Shown: positions 9,096 through 17,087 of the stretch, piece after piece
Numbering within the stretch: the stretch's first letter is position 1
Layout: the number at the start of each line of letters is the position of its first letter
Assembly: GCF_025336485.1 (NCBI RefSeq)
Contig: NZ_JAODAB010000021.1
Location: 42,594-106,593 of the forward strand
Length of the DNA: 64,000 nucleotides
Source: Pseudomonas citri
Lineage (GTDB): Bacteria; Pseudomonadota; Gammaproteobacteria; Pseudomonadales; Pseudomonadaceae
Direction of reading: 5' to 3'
Made by a program: the position numbers and the translations under genes
The notes under the pieces: model-generated
The model's database searches: none
What the model saw: the letters and a program-made list of their open reading frames with translations, nothing else
Told to the model about the DNA's origin: nothing

Positions 9096-10628
9096 ATGAT
9101 TCTGCCCTGGCTAATCCTGATCCCCTTTATCGGCGGCCTGCTGTGCTGGATCGCGGAGCGTTCCAGCTCCACGCTCCCGCGCTGGATTGCGCTGCTGACC
9201 ATGTCCCTGGAACTCGCGCTCGGCCTCTGGCTGTGGGCGACCGGCGACTATTCATTCGCTCCGGCCCCTGGCGCCAATCCGACCTGGGCGCTTGAATTCA
9301 AGCACCTGTGGATCGCGCGCTTTGGCATCAGCGTGCACCTGGCCCTCGACGGCCTGTCGCTGCTGATGATCCTGCTGACCGGCCTGCTGGGTATCCTCTC
9401 GGTCCTCTGCTCCTGGAAAGAGATCCAGCGCCACGTCGGCTTCTTCCACTTGAACCTGATGTGGATCCTGGGCGGTGTCGTCGGCGTGTTCCTGGCGCTG
9501 GACCTGTTCATGTTCTTCTTCTTCTGGGAAATGATGCTGGTGCCGATGTACTTCCTCATCGCGCTCTGGGGTCACAGTTCCTCGGACGGCAAGAAAACCC
9601 GGATCTACGCGGCGACCAAGTTCTTCATCTTCACCCAGGCTTCCGGCCTGATCATGTTGGTGGCGATCCTTGGCCTGGTGCTGGTCAACTTCAACGACAC
9701 AGGCGTGATTACCTTCAACTACGCCGACCTGTTGAAGACCAGGATGTCGGCGGGCACCGAGTTCATCCTGATGCTCGGCTTCTTCATCGCCTTCGCGGTG
9801 AAGCTGCCGGTGGTGCCGTTCCACTCCTGGTTGCCGGACGCCCACGCCCAGGCGCCGACCGCAGGTTCCGTGGACCTGGCCGGTATCTTGCTCAAGACCG
9901 CGGCTTATGGCCTGTTGCGCTTCGCCCTGCCGATGTTCCCCAATGCTTCGGCCGAGTTTGCGCCAATCGCCATGACCCTGGGCCTGATCGGGATTTTCTA
10001 CGGTGCGTTCCTGGCGTTCGCCCAGACCGACATCAAGCGTCTGGTCGCCTTTTCGTCCGTTTCCCACATGGGCTTCGTACTGATCGGCATCTACTCCGGC
10101 AGCCAACTGGCCCTGCAAGGCGCAGTGATACAGATGCTCGCGCACGGTCTGTCGGCGGCGGCACTCTTTATCCTGTGCGGCCAGTTGTACGAGCGCACCC
10201 ACACCCGCGACATGCGCGAGATGGGTGGCCTGTGGTCGAAAATCGCTTACTTGCCGGCCCTCAGCCTGTTCTTCGCAGCCGCTTCCCTGGGCCTGCCGGG
10301 CACCGGCAACTTCGTCGGTGAGTTCCTGATCCTGATCGGCACGTTCGCCAGTTCGCCGTGGATCGTCGCCATCGCCACTTCCGGCCTGGTGTTCGGTTCG
10401 GTCTACTCGCTGATCATGGTCCACCGTGCCTACTTCGGCCCGGCCAAATCGGACGCACTCCTGCGTGGCATGGATGGTCGCGAGCTGATCATGGTGACCG
10501 GTCTGGCAGCCTTGCTGGTTTACCTCGGCGTGTCCCCGCAACCGTTCCTCGACACTTCCGCCGCCACGATGCATGGCGTGCAGCAGTGGCTCGGCACCGC
10601 CTTCTCTCAACTCGCTTCGGCACGGTAA
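9096..10628 (+). CDS. nuoM: NADH-quinone oxidoreductase subunit M (antiporter-like)
   Basis: NuoM (ND4) is a 510-residue, multi-spanning antiporter-like subunit of the membrane arm. Conserved segments include FFFFWEMMLVPMYFLIALWG with the essential helix-5 Glu, FHSWLPDAHAQAPTAGSV and RLVAFSSVSHMGFV. The ATG at 9096 lies 39 bases after nuoL and is preceded by AAAGGAAACGAG. Confidence 0.97.
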   Translation: MILPWLILIPFIGGLLCWIAERSSSTLPRWIALLTMSLELALGLWLWATGDYSFAPAPGANPTWALEFKHLWIARFGISVHLALDGLSLLMILLTGLLGILSVLCSWKEIQRHVGFFHLNLMWILGGVVGVFLALDLFMFFFFWEMMLVPMYFLIALWGHSSSDGKKTRIYAATKFFIFTQASGLIMLVAILGLVLVNFNDTGVITFNYADLLKTRMSAGTEFILMLGFFIAFAVKLPVVPFHSWLPDAHAQAPTAGSVDLAGILLKTAAYGLLRFALPMFPNASAEFAPIAMTLGLIGIFYGAFLAFAQTDIKRLVAFSSVSHMGFVLIGIYSGSQLALQGAVIQMLAHGLSAAALFILCGQLYERTHTRDMREMGGLWSKIAYLPALSLFFAAASLGLPGTGNFVGEFLILIGTFASSPWIVAIATSGLVFGSVYSLIMVHRAYFGPAKSDALLRGMDGRELIMVTGLAALLVYLGVSPQPFLDTSAATMHGVQQWLGTAFSQLASAR

Positions 10629-10635
10629 GAGCGCT

Positions 10636-12099
10636 ATGGAATTCACGATTCAACACTTTATCGCGCTTGCACCGCTGTTGATCACCAGCGCCACGATCAT
10701 CGTGGTGATGCTGGCGATCGCCTGGCGGCGCAATCACTCACAGACCTTCCTGCTGTCGGTGGCGGGGCTGAACCTGGCCTTGCTGTCGATCCTGCCGGCC
10801 CTGAAAGTCGCACCATTGGCGGTCACCCCGCTGATGCAGATCGACAGCTTCGCTTGCCTGTACATGGCGCTGATCCTGGTCGCCACCCTGGCCTGCGTCA
10901 CCCTCGCCCACGCCTACCTGGGCGATGGCGGTTCGGGCTACCCGGGCAACCGCGAAGAACTGTACCTGCTGATCCTGATGGCCGCCGCCGGCGGCCTGGT
11001 CCTGGTCAGCGCGCAGCACCTGGCGAGCCTGTTCATCGGCCTGGAACTGCTGTCGGTACCGGTCTACGGCCTGGTGGCCTACGCCTTCTTCAACAAGCGC
11101 TCCCTGGAAGCCGGCATCAAGTACATGGTGCTGTCGGCAGCCGGCTCGGCGTTCCTGTTGTTCGGCATGGCCCTGCTCTACGCCGAAGCCGGCACCCTGA
11201 GCTTCGTCGGCATCGGCCAGGCCCTGGCGGCCACCGGCCTGCCTAGCCCGATCGCGCAACTGGGCCTGGGCATGATGCTGATCGGCCTGGCGTTCAAGCT
11301 GTCGCTGGTACCGTTCCACCTCTGGACCCCGGACGTCTACGAAGGTGCTCCGGCACCGGTGGCGGCGTTCCTGGCCACCGCGTCGAAAGTGGCCGTGTTC
11401 GCGGTCATGGTGCGTCTGTTCCAGATCTCGCCAGTGGCCAGCAGCGGTGTGTTGAGCAACGTGCTGACGATCATCGCCATCGCGTCGATCCTGTTCGGTA
11501 ACCTGCTGGCGCTGACCCAGAGCAACCTCAAGCGTCTGCTGGGTTACTCGTCCATCGCCCACTTCGGCTACCTGCTGATCGCCCTGATCGCCAGCAAGGG
11601 CCTGGCCGTGGAAGCCATCGGCGTGTACCTGGTCACCTACGTGATCACCAGCCTCGGCGCCTTCGGCGTGATCACCCTGATGTCCTCGCCGTACAACGGC
11701 CGCGACGCCGACGCCCTGTACGAGTACCGCGGCCTGTTCTGGCGTCGTCCGTACCTGACCGCCGTGCTGACCGTGATGATGCTGTCCCTGGCCGGCATCC
11801 CGCTGACCGCCGGCTTCATCGGCAAGTTCTACATCATCGCCACCGGCGTCGAAGCTCACCAATGGTGGCTGGTCGGTTCCCTGGTACTGGGCAGCGCCAT
11901 CGGCGTGTTCTACTACCTGCGCGTCATGGTCACCCTGTACCTGATGGAACCCAACCTGCGTCGCCACGATGCGCAACTGCACTGGGAACAGAAAGCAGGC
12001 GGCGTGATGCTGCTGGCCATCGCCGTACTCGCCTTCTTCCTCGGCGTGTACCCGCAGCCATTGCTGACCCTGGCTCAACAGGCCGGCCTGACGGGCTGA
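10636..12099 (+). CDS. nuoN: NADH-quinone oxidoreductase subunit N (antiporter-like)
   Basis: NuoN (ND2) completes the antiporter-like trio. The product is 487 residues starting MEFTIQHFIA at ATG 10636, 7 bases after the nuoM stop; an upstream in-frame ATG at 10573 lies inside nuoM and is rejected. Motifs include the FIGLELLSVPVYGL helix with its key Glu, SLVPFHLWTPDVYEGAP and KRLLGYSSIAHFGYLL. It is the last gene of the operon, with a terminator directly after it. Confidence 0.97.
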   Translation: MEFTIQHFIALAPLLITSATIIVVMLAIAWRRNHSQTFLLSVAGLNLALLSILPALKVAPLAVTPLMQIDSFACLYMALILVATLACVTLAHAYLGDGGSGYPGNREELYLLILMAAAGGLVLVSAQHLASLFIGLELLSVPVYGLVAYAFFNKRSLEAGIKYMVLSAAGSAFLLFGMALLYAEAGTLSFVGIGQALAATGLPSPIAQLGLGMMLIGLAFKLSLVPFHLWTPDVYEGAPAPVAAFLATASKVAVFAVMVRLFQISPVASSGVLSNVLTIIAIASILFGNLLALTQSNLKRLLGYSSIAHFGYLLIALIASKGLAVEAIGVYLVTYVITSLGAFGVITLMSSPYNGRDADALYEYRGLFWRRPYLTAVLTVMMLSLAGIPLTAGFIGKFYIIATGVEAHQWWLVGSLVLGSAIGVFYYLRVMVTLYLMEPNLRRHDAQLHWEQKAGGVMLLAIAVLAFFLGVYPQPLLTLAQQAGLTG

Positions 12100-12121
12100 T
12101 TGCCCGGAGGGTGTAGCCACG

Positions 12122-12152
12122 AAAAACCCGTATCGCGAGATGCGGGTTTTTT
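12122..12152 (+). terminator. Intrinsic terminator of the nuo operon
   Basis: Bases 12122-12134 pair with 12139-12151 in a 13-bp stem (one G-T wobble) closed by the stable GCGA tetraloop and ending in a run of T. It lies 23 bases after the nuoN stop. The A-tract on the left arm would let it work in both directions. Confidence 0.93.
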
Positions 12153-12172
12153 ATGCCTGTGGAAAGATAATC

Positions 12173-12200
12173 GTGGTGAGGGAGCTTGCTCCCTCGCCAC
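12173..12200. repeat. REP-type palindrome
   Basis: GTGGTGAGGGAG (12173-12184) and CTCCCTCGCCAC (12189-12200) form a 12-bp stem with a CTTG loop. The GGGAGCTTGCTCCCTCGCCAC core is a familiar extragenic palindrome in fluorescens-group genomes. Related arms recur at 13021-13043 and about 28050-28066. Confidence 0.75.
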
Positions 12201-12312
12201 AAGGCATGGTGTTTCTACAAGAAATTTGCAGAACAGGAATTTTCTGACGAGTCGCGGCGGTTGCCGGTTCGGAAGGCGCGCAGATAGGCTTTGCGGGTCG
12301 TTGCAAATTCAG

Positions 12313-12490
12313 CGACCAGGTTTGGTCACCTGTCCAATGTCAGGCGCATATGCGCCAACCTCAGCGTGGCGGCGCTTTTGTCGGTATGCTTTGCGGTGGG
12401 CTGTGCGCGGGGCACTTTCGAGTGCGCCGGGTGCCTGACTTCCCGGTTGACCAACCTGCGTACCGCCCACCACCCTCGTTTGGTCACGAG
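12313..12490 (+). ncRNA. Candidate structured leader upstream of the DUF6124 gene
   Basis: This non-coding stretch has an unusual density of complementary arms. They are GACCA/TGGTC (12314-12327), the 14-base palindrome GGCGCATATGCGCC (12343-12356), GCACT-TTCG-AGTGC with a UUCG tetraloop (12412-12425) and CTCGT/ACGAG (12475-12490). A long-range pair GGTGGGC (12395-12401) with GCCCACC (12465-12471) encloses the UUCG hairpin. TTTGGTCAC occurs twice (12321-12329 and 12479-12487). It ends 37 bases before the DUF6124 start. A structured 5' UTR or small RNA is inferred; no known RNA family was recognised. Confidence 0.4.
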
Positions 12491-12526
12491 GGGAATGAGC
12501 GCCACTTCCAAGTCAGGAGCTTCACC

Positions 12527-12895
12527 ATGGTCAAGGTAACCCCCAATCCCCCAAAGGCTGAAAACCTTTCCGCCTACACTACCCTCGATACAAAAAAGCT
12601 TCGCGAAGCAGCCGATCGGGCGCTGAGTGTACATTTATCTCCATCTACCCCAAGTAAGCCCGACACCCAGGACGGGCAGGTCTTTTCAGTAGTTCCAGGC
12701 ATCGACACGGAATCGGTGTTGACCACTCTCAGCGAAACCCTCGCCTCGGCCAATGCAATGGTCAGTGACCTGGCGTTTGAGCTGGAGGGTTCTCGACGAC
12801 ATGTGGCGTTAGGGATTCAGCAATTGGTCGAACTGGGTTCATTACTGGCAAACCGAGCGTTGGAGGACATGGAGCCTCAAGAGGCTGCTCCCTAG
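12527..12895 (+). CDS. DUF6124 family protein of unknown function
   Basis: The 122-residue product begins MVKVTPNPPK, the usual opening of a small protein family abundant in Pseudomonas and annotated DUF6124. It shows the family pattern: LDTKKLREAADRAL near residue 20, FSVVPGIDTESVLTTLSETL in the middle and a helical C-terminus. No catalytic motif, signal peptide or membrane segment is visible. ATG 12527 is preceded by AGGAGC at 12515-12520. The open frame extends upstream to 12350, but that part is the structured leader and lacks a ribosome-binding site. Function is unknown. Confidence 0.8.
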   Translation: MVKVTPNPPKAENLSAYTTLDTKKLREAADRALSVHLSPSTPSKPDTQDGQVFSVVPGIDTESVLTTLSETLASANAMVSDLAFELEGSRRHVALGIQQLVELGSLLANRALEDMEPQEAAP

Positions 12896-13001
12896 GCTCT
12901 GTACGAAAAGCCTAGCAGGCGACGCCCTTTAACCTGACAGATCCGGCCCCCAAGTTGCAGGATTGCCGCGCCCTGTCAGTTTCCTTTGCGCTGGCCGGTT
13001 T

Positions 13002-13043
13002 TGGGCTGCTTCGCAGCCCAGCGGGAGCAAGCTCCCTCGCCAC
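13002..13043. repeat. REP-type repeat
   Basis: TGGGCTGC-TTC-GCAGCCCA (13002-13020) is a hairpin directly joined to GCGGGAGCAAGCTCCCTCGC. The composite resembles the extragenic repeats often seen in fluorescens-group pseudomonads. It sits in the 240-bp gap between the DUF6124 gene and the DeoR-type regulator. Confidence 0.7.
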
Positions 13044-13135
13044 AGGGATTGGGGTTGCATTCATAGTTGCGCCTCGTCCATTGCTTGCAGATTCGCTACT
13101 ATTCCCCTGCCCTATCAGTCACCGAGCCCACACCG

Positions 13136-13939
13136 ATGCCCACCCCCAAGGACATTGCCAGCGACAGCCCCGCACCGATGATTCCCGAGCAGCGCCGGGA
13201 GCAGATCCTGCGTCAGTTGCGCAAGCACCAGGTGTTGAGCGTCCATCAGTTGATGGAGATGTTCGATTGCTCGCACATGACCGTGCGCCGCGACATCGCG
13301 CTGCTGGAGCAGGAAGGCCGGGCCTACTCAGTGACCGGTGGGGTGCGCATCGCCAGCCAATTGCACAGCGAACCCAGCCATCAGTCCAAGGCCGTGGTGG
13401 AACTGCCGCAAAAACAGGCGATGGCCAAGTTGGCGGCCGGGTTGTTGAAAGATGACATGACGGTGTACCTCGATGCCGGCACCAGCACATTGGAGATCGT
13501 GCCCTACATCAAGGCGCTGTCGGGGATGACGGTGGTGACCAACGACTTCGGCGTGGTCCAGGCCCTGATGGAGGCGCCACAGGTGACGGTGATCCATACC
13601 GGCGGACAGCTGGATCATTCCAATCATTCCTGCGTCGGTGGGCTGGCGGTGGCGACCTTGCGTCAGATCGTGACAGACATCGCCTTCATGTCCACCAGTT
13701 CCTGGGATCTGCAACGGGGCATCACCACACCGTCGGCGTTGAAGGTAGAGGTCAAGCAAGTGGCGATGCAGTCGGCATCGCAAGTGGTGCTGGTGGCCAG
13801 CAGTTCAAAGTACGGCACGTTCAGCATGTACCGCATCGCCGGCCTGGAGCAGTTCGACTTCATCATCAGCGACAACGCCCTGGCTCCGGCGGCGGCCGAT
13901 GGCATCCGCAAGCAGGGCGTCGAGTTGCTGTTGCCTTGA
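13136..13939 (+). CDS. DeoR/GlpR-family transcriptional regulator
   Basis: The 267-residue product has an N-terminal DeoR helix-turn-helix (EQILRQLRKHQVLSVHQLMEMF, then SHMTVRRDIALLEQEG, residues 20-60). A DeoR sugar-phosphate sensor domain follows (LDAGTSTLEIVPYI, VVTNDFGVVQAL, GGLAVATLRQI). It converges with otnI, the last gene of a four-carbon acid-sugar operon, and probably represses that operon in response to a phosphorylated intermediate; this is inferred from position. ATG 13136 was chosen because homology starts soon after; its ribosome-binding site is weak, and an in-frame ATG at 13067 is an alternative. Confidence 0.85.
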   Translation: MPTPKDIASDSPAPMIPEQRREQILRQLRKHQVLSVHQLMEMFDCSHMTVRRDIALLEQEGRAYSVTGGVRIASQLHSEPSHQSKAVVELPQKQAMAKLAAGLLKDDMTVYLDAGTSTLEIVPYIKALSGMTVVTNDFGVVQALMEAPQVTVIHTGGQLDHSNHSCVGGLAVATLRQIVTDIAFMSTSSWDLQRGITTPSALKVEVKQVAMQSASQVVLVASSSKYGTFSMYRIAGLEQFDFIISDNALAPAAADGIRKQGVELLLP

Positions 13940-13994
13940 TTGAGCGATGGAGAGAGACGCGTCCAACGCCGCTCCGGTTCTGTATTGCAGGGGC

Positions 13995-14777
13995 TCAGCG
14001 AGCCTTCCAGTCCCGCAGCCATTGCAGGCCTGCCGAGGTATCGCCCCGGGGGCGGTATTCGCAGCCGACCCAACCGTCATAGCCCAGTTCATCCATCAAC
14101 CGGAACAGGAAGGGATAATTCACTTCCCCCACGTCCGGTTCATGACGATCCGGTACGCCGGCGATCTGGATATGCCCGATACCGCCGAAGTCGCGCCGGA
14201 GTTTGCTCGCCAGGTCACCTTCGACAATCTGGCAGTGGTAGCAATCGAACTGTACCTTGAGATTGTGCGCACCGACTTCCCGGCAAATGGCGTGGGCCTG
14301 GTCCTGGCGATTCAGGAAAAAGCCCGGCATGTCGCGGGTGTTGATCGGCTCCAGCAACACGGTGATCCCCACCTTCGCCGCCTGGACAGTCGCGAAGGCG
14401 AGGTTTTCCAGGTACACGTCATGGTGCCTGGCGCGCTCGGCTTCGGACGGCAGCAAACCGGCCATCACGTGCACCCTTGAATTGCCCAGCACCGCGGCAT
14501 ACTCCAGGGCGCGCTCGAAGCCATCACGGAACGCCTGCTCGCGTCCCGGCAACGTTGCAATGCCCCGCTCCCCCGCCGCCCAATCACCGGGTGGGGCATT
14601 GAACAGGGCCTGGACCAGGCCGTTGTCGTCCAGTCGCCGCTTGAGTTCCCCGGGGGTGTATTCGTAGGGGAACAAGTACTCCACGGCATCGAAACCATCG
14701 GCCGCCGCGGCAGCGAAACGGTCCAGGAAATCATGTTGCGGATACAGCATGCTGAGGTTGGCGGCGAAACGGGGCAT
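13995..14777 (-). CDS. otnI: 2-oxo-tetronate isomerase (hydroxypyruvate isomerase family)
   Basis: This 260-residue TIM-barrel protein of the xylose-isomerase-like/Hyi family starts MPRFAANLSM. It shows the family's metal-site segments: LLEPINTRDMPGFFL with the Glu, FDCYHCQ and GWVGCEYRP. In the pathway described for OtnI/OtnK/OtnC, this enzyme interconverts 2-oxo- and 3-oxo-tetronate after dehydrogenation of threonate. That role is assigned from the adjoining otnC, otnK and ltnD; in isolation the protein could also be called hydroxypyruvate isomerase. It is the last gene of the minus-strand operon, 23 bases after the permease. Confidence 0.85.
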   Translation of the reverse strand: MPRFAANLSMLYPQHDFLDRFAAAAADGFDAVEYLFPYEYTPGELKRRLDDNGLVQALFNAPPGDWAAGERGIATLPGREQAFRDGFERALEYAAVLGNSRVHVMAGLLPSEAERARHHDVYLENLAFATVQAAKVGITVLLEPINTRDMPGFFLNRQDQAHAICREVGAHNLKVQFDCYHCQIVEGDLASKLRRDFGGIGHIQIAGVPDRHEPDVGEVNYPFLFRLMDELGYDGWVGCEYRPRGDTSAGLQWLRDWKAR

Positions 14778-14800
14778 GCGGGTACTCCTTGGACAAAAGG

Positions 14801-16261
14801 TCAGACAAAAGGCCAGATCAACAAAGTGATAGCGAAGCCCAGCGTGCCGAGCAAGGTGGTGATCACGGTCCAGGTGCGCAGGCCATCGCCCACGTTGAGC
14901 CCGGCCAGTTTAGTGAAAATCCAGTAGCCGGCATCGTTGATGTGGGACATCGCCAGCCCGCCACCGCCCATGGCCAGGCACAACAGCGCCAGGTGATTGG
15001 GGGTCAGGCCGAGCGTGGCGATCAATGGGCTGATGATACCGGCCGTGGTCACCAGCGCCACCGTCGTCGAGCCTTGCACGGCGCGCAGCAGCATGGTCAG
15101 CAGGAAACCCAGCGCCAGCACCGGCAGCCCGGTGGTGCGCAGCATGTCGGAGACGACGGCACCGATCCCGGTGTCCACCAGCACCTTGCCAAACACCCCG
15201 CCGGCACCGGCGATCAGGATCACCATCGCCACGCCCGGCAATGCCGAGCCGATCACGTCGGACACTTGCGTGCGACTCCAGCCCCGGCGCGACCCCAGCA
15301 GCCAGGCGCAGAGCAAGGTGTCGAGCAACAGCGCCACCAGCGGCGCGCCCAGCACCGTCATGACACCACGCACCGAGGACTCCGCCGGCAGCAATGTCGT
15401 TGACAGCGTACCCAGCAGGATCAGCACGATCGGCAACAGGATCAGCGCCACGATCAACCCGAACCCCGGCGGCGGCGCTGGCGGCAACTTGGCCACCAGG
15501 CTGCCGGTGGACTCTTCCAGGCCCATGTGGGAGACGGCGATGGCGGCCTGGACCGGGTCCTTGGCATTGCCATTGGTCCAGGCGAGCAGGTCTTCGTTGG
15601 TCACGTGCGGGCCATAGACTTCGGCGCGGATATCATCGGTCATCGGGTAGAAGCGCCGGGTCATGCGCCCGGCCACTTTATAGCCGACCAGACACAGGAA
15701 CGCGGTCAAGGGCAGGCCGAACATCAGCACCCGCCCCAGGTCGGCGCCCAACTGGCTGGCCGCCGCCACTGCACCTGGATGCGGTGGCAGGAAGGCGTGC
15801 ACGGTGAGCAGCGCCGCGCACATCGGCAAGGCGAACACCAGCAACGGCTTGCGTGCGCTGCGAGCCACGCCATAGGCCAGCGGCATGAGGATGATCACCC
15901 CTACCTCGAAGAACACCGGCACGCCGATGATGAAGCCGGCGATGGTCAGGGCCAGTGGCGTGCGCGTATTGCCGAAGCGCTCGATCAAGCTTTTCGCCAG
16001 GGCCTCGGCGCCGCCGGAGAGTTCGATGATCCGCCCGATCATCGCGCCCAGGGCAATGATGATCGCGATGTGGCCGAGGGTCTTGCCCATGCCGCCTTCG
16101 ATCGTCGCCACCAGGTCCGCCGGTTTCACCCCGGCCACCAACGCCACCAGGATGCTCACCAGCATCAGCGCCACAAAGGGTTGGAACTTGTACTTGAGAA
16201 CCAGAAAAAGCAGCAGCGCAATCCCGGCACCGGCCGTAGCCATCAGGATGAGCGGGCTCAT
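14801..16261 (-). CDS. GntP-family permease, probable four-carbon acid-sugar importer
   Basis: The 486-residue inner-membrane protein has about 12 hydrophobic segments and GntP family features (GGMGKTLGHIAIIIALGAMIG, GVPVFFEVGVIILMPL, FLPPHPGAVAAA). GntP permeases import gluconate-like sugar acids by proton symport. Its place between otnI and otnC suggests threonate or erythronate as substrate. ATG 16261 (MSPLILMATA) was chosen over an 18-codon longer frame because it matches the family start. The 187-bp gap before it could hold an internal promoter. Confidence 0.88.
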   Translation of the reverse strand: MSPLILMATAGAGIALLLFLVLKYKFQPFVALMLVSILVALVAGVKPADLVATIEGGMGKTLGHIAIIIALGAMIGRIIELSGGAEALAKSLIERFGNTRTPLALTIAGFIIGVPVFFEVGVIILMPLAYGVARSARKPLLVFALPMCAALLTVHAFLPPHPGAVAAASQLGADLGRVLMFGLPLTAFLCLVGYKVAGRMTRRFYPMTDDIRAEVYGPHVTNEDLLAWTNGNAKDPVQAAIAVSHMGLEESTGSLVAKLPPAPPPGFGLIVALILLPIVLILLGTLSTTLLPAESSVRGVMTVLGAPLVALLLDTLLCAWLLGSRRGWSRTQVSDVIGSALPGVAMVILIAGAGGVFGKVLVDTGIGAVVSDMLRTTGLPVLALGFLLTMLLRAVQGSTTVALVTTAGIISPLIATLGLTPNHLALLCLAMGGGGLAMSHINDAGYWIFTKLAGLNVGDGLRTWTVITTLLGTLGFAITLLIWPFV

Positions 16262-16448
16262 GGACGCGCCCCTCCCTGCCAGCTCGGTACAAGGCACAAC
16301 GGATTGACGCGACAAACACTGCAGTCGAGGTGAGTCATGGGGAAATGGATCCTGTTGTTATTGTTTTTCAGGCAAGCCGGGCCCTCAAGAGTCGCAACGC
16401 GTCTCCCGGGCAAAACCTGCAGTTGTGTATCCGGTTAATTCCGGCGTC

Positions 16449-17087
16449 TTACCACTCGACGCCGAAGACCTGTCGCAGCTCATCCAGTGCTGCTTGATCG
16501 AGCGGTTCGGGCTTGGGGTTGCACATCAGCCAGAGCCGTGCGGTTTCTTCCAATTCTTCCAGCGCATAGCTGGCCCGGGACACCGTGCTTTCCCAGACCA
16601 CCGGGCCCAGGCGTTCGAGCATCACGCCACGCACACGGTTGGCCAGTTGCGCCACCTGTTCGGCCACGTCGGGCGAGCCGGGGCGTTGGTAACCGATCAA
16701 CGGGATGTGCCCGACCTTCATCACCTGGTACGGCGTGAGCGGCGGCAGGATGTCGTCGGCTCGCCAGACACCGGCCAGGGTCAGCGCCACCAGATGGGTG
16801 GAATGGGTGTGCACCACCCCACCGACCGTGGGGTTGCGGTCATAGACCTGGCGATGCAGGGCCAGGGTCTTCGACGGTTTGTGCCCGGACACCCATTCCC
16901 CAGCCGCCGTGACCTTGGCGATGTGCGCCGGATCGAGGCGCCCCAGGCACGCATCGGTGGGAGTGATCAGCCAACCATCGTCGAGCCGCGCGCTGATGTT
17001 ACCGGCGCTGCCGACCGTGTAGCCGCGCTCATAAAGGCTGCGGCCTGCTTCGCATATCTCTTCGCGCAAGGCGCTTTCCTGGCTCAT
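16449..17087 (-). CDS. otnC: 3-oxo-tetronate 4-phosphate decarboxylase (class II aldolase family)
   Basis: This 212-residue class II aldolase/adducin-fold enzyme would decarboxylate 3-oxo-tetronate 4-phosphate to dihydroxyacetone phosphate. It shows TVGSAGNISAR (phosphate-binding loop), the acidic switch near residue 75 and the zinc pair His93/His95 in VVHTHSTH. The third zinc His, usually in an NHGPV motif, is Leu160 here (ERLGPVVW), which is a point to check. The start overlaps the otnK stop by 4 bases, so the two are translationally coupled. Confidence 0.85.
   Translation of the reverse strand: MSQESALREEICEAGRSLYERGYTVGSAGNISARLDDGWLITPTDACLGRLDPAHIAKVTAAGEWVSGHKPSKTLALHRQVYDRNPTVGGVVHTHSTHLVALTLAGVWRADDILPPLTPYQVMKVGHIPLIGYQRPGSPDVAEQVAQLANRVRGVMLERLGPVVWESTVSRASYALEELEETARLWLMCNPKPEPLDQAALDELRQVFGVEW

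Noticed and set aside
12350..12526. Upstream extension of the DUF6124 gene
   Set aside because: No ribosome-binding site at 12350, and the region is dense in hairpins. The family start MVKVTPNPP at 12527 has AGGAGC before it.
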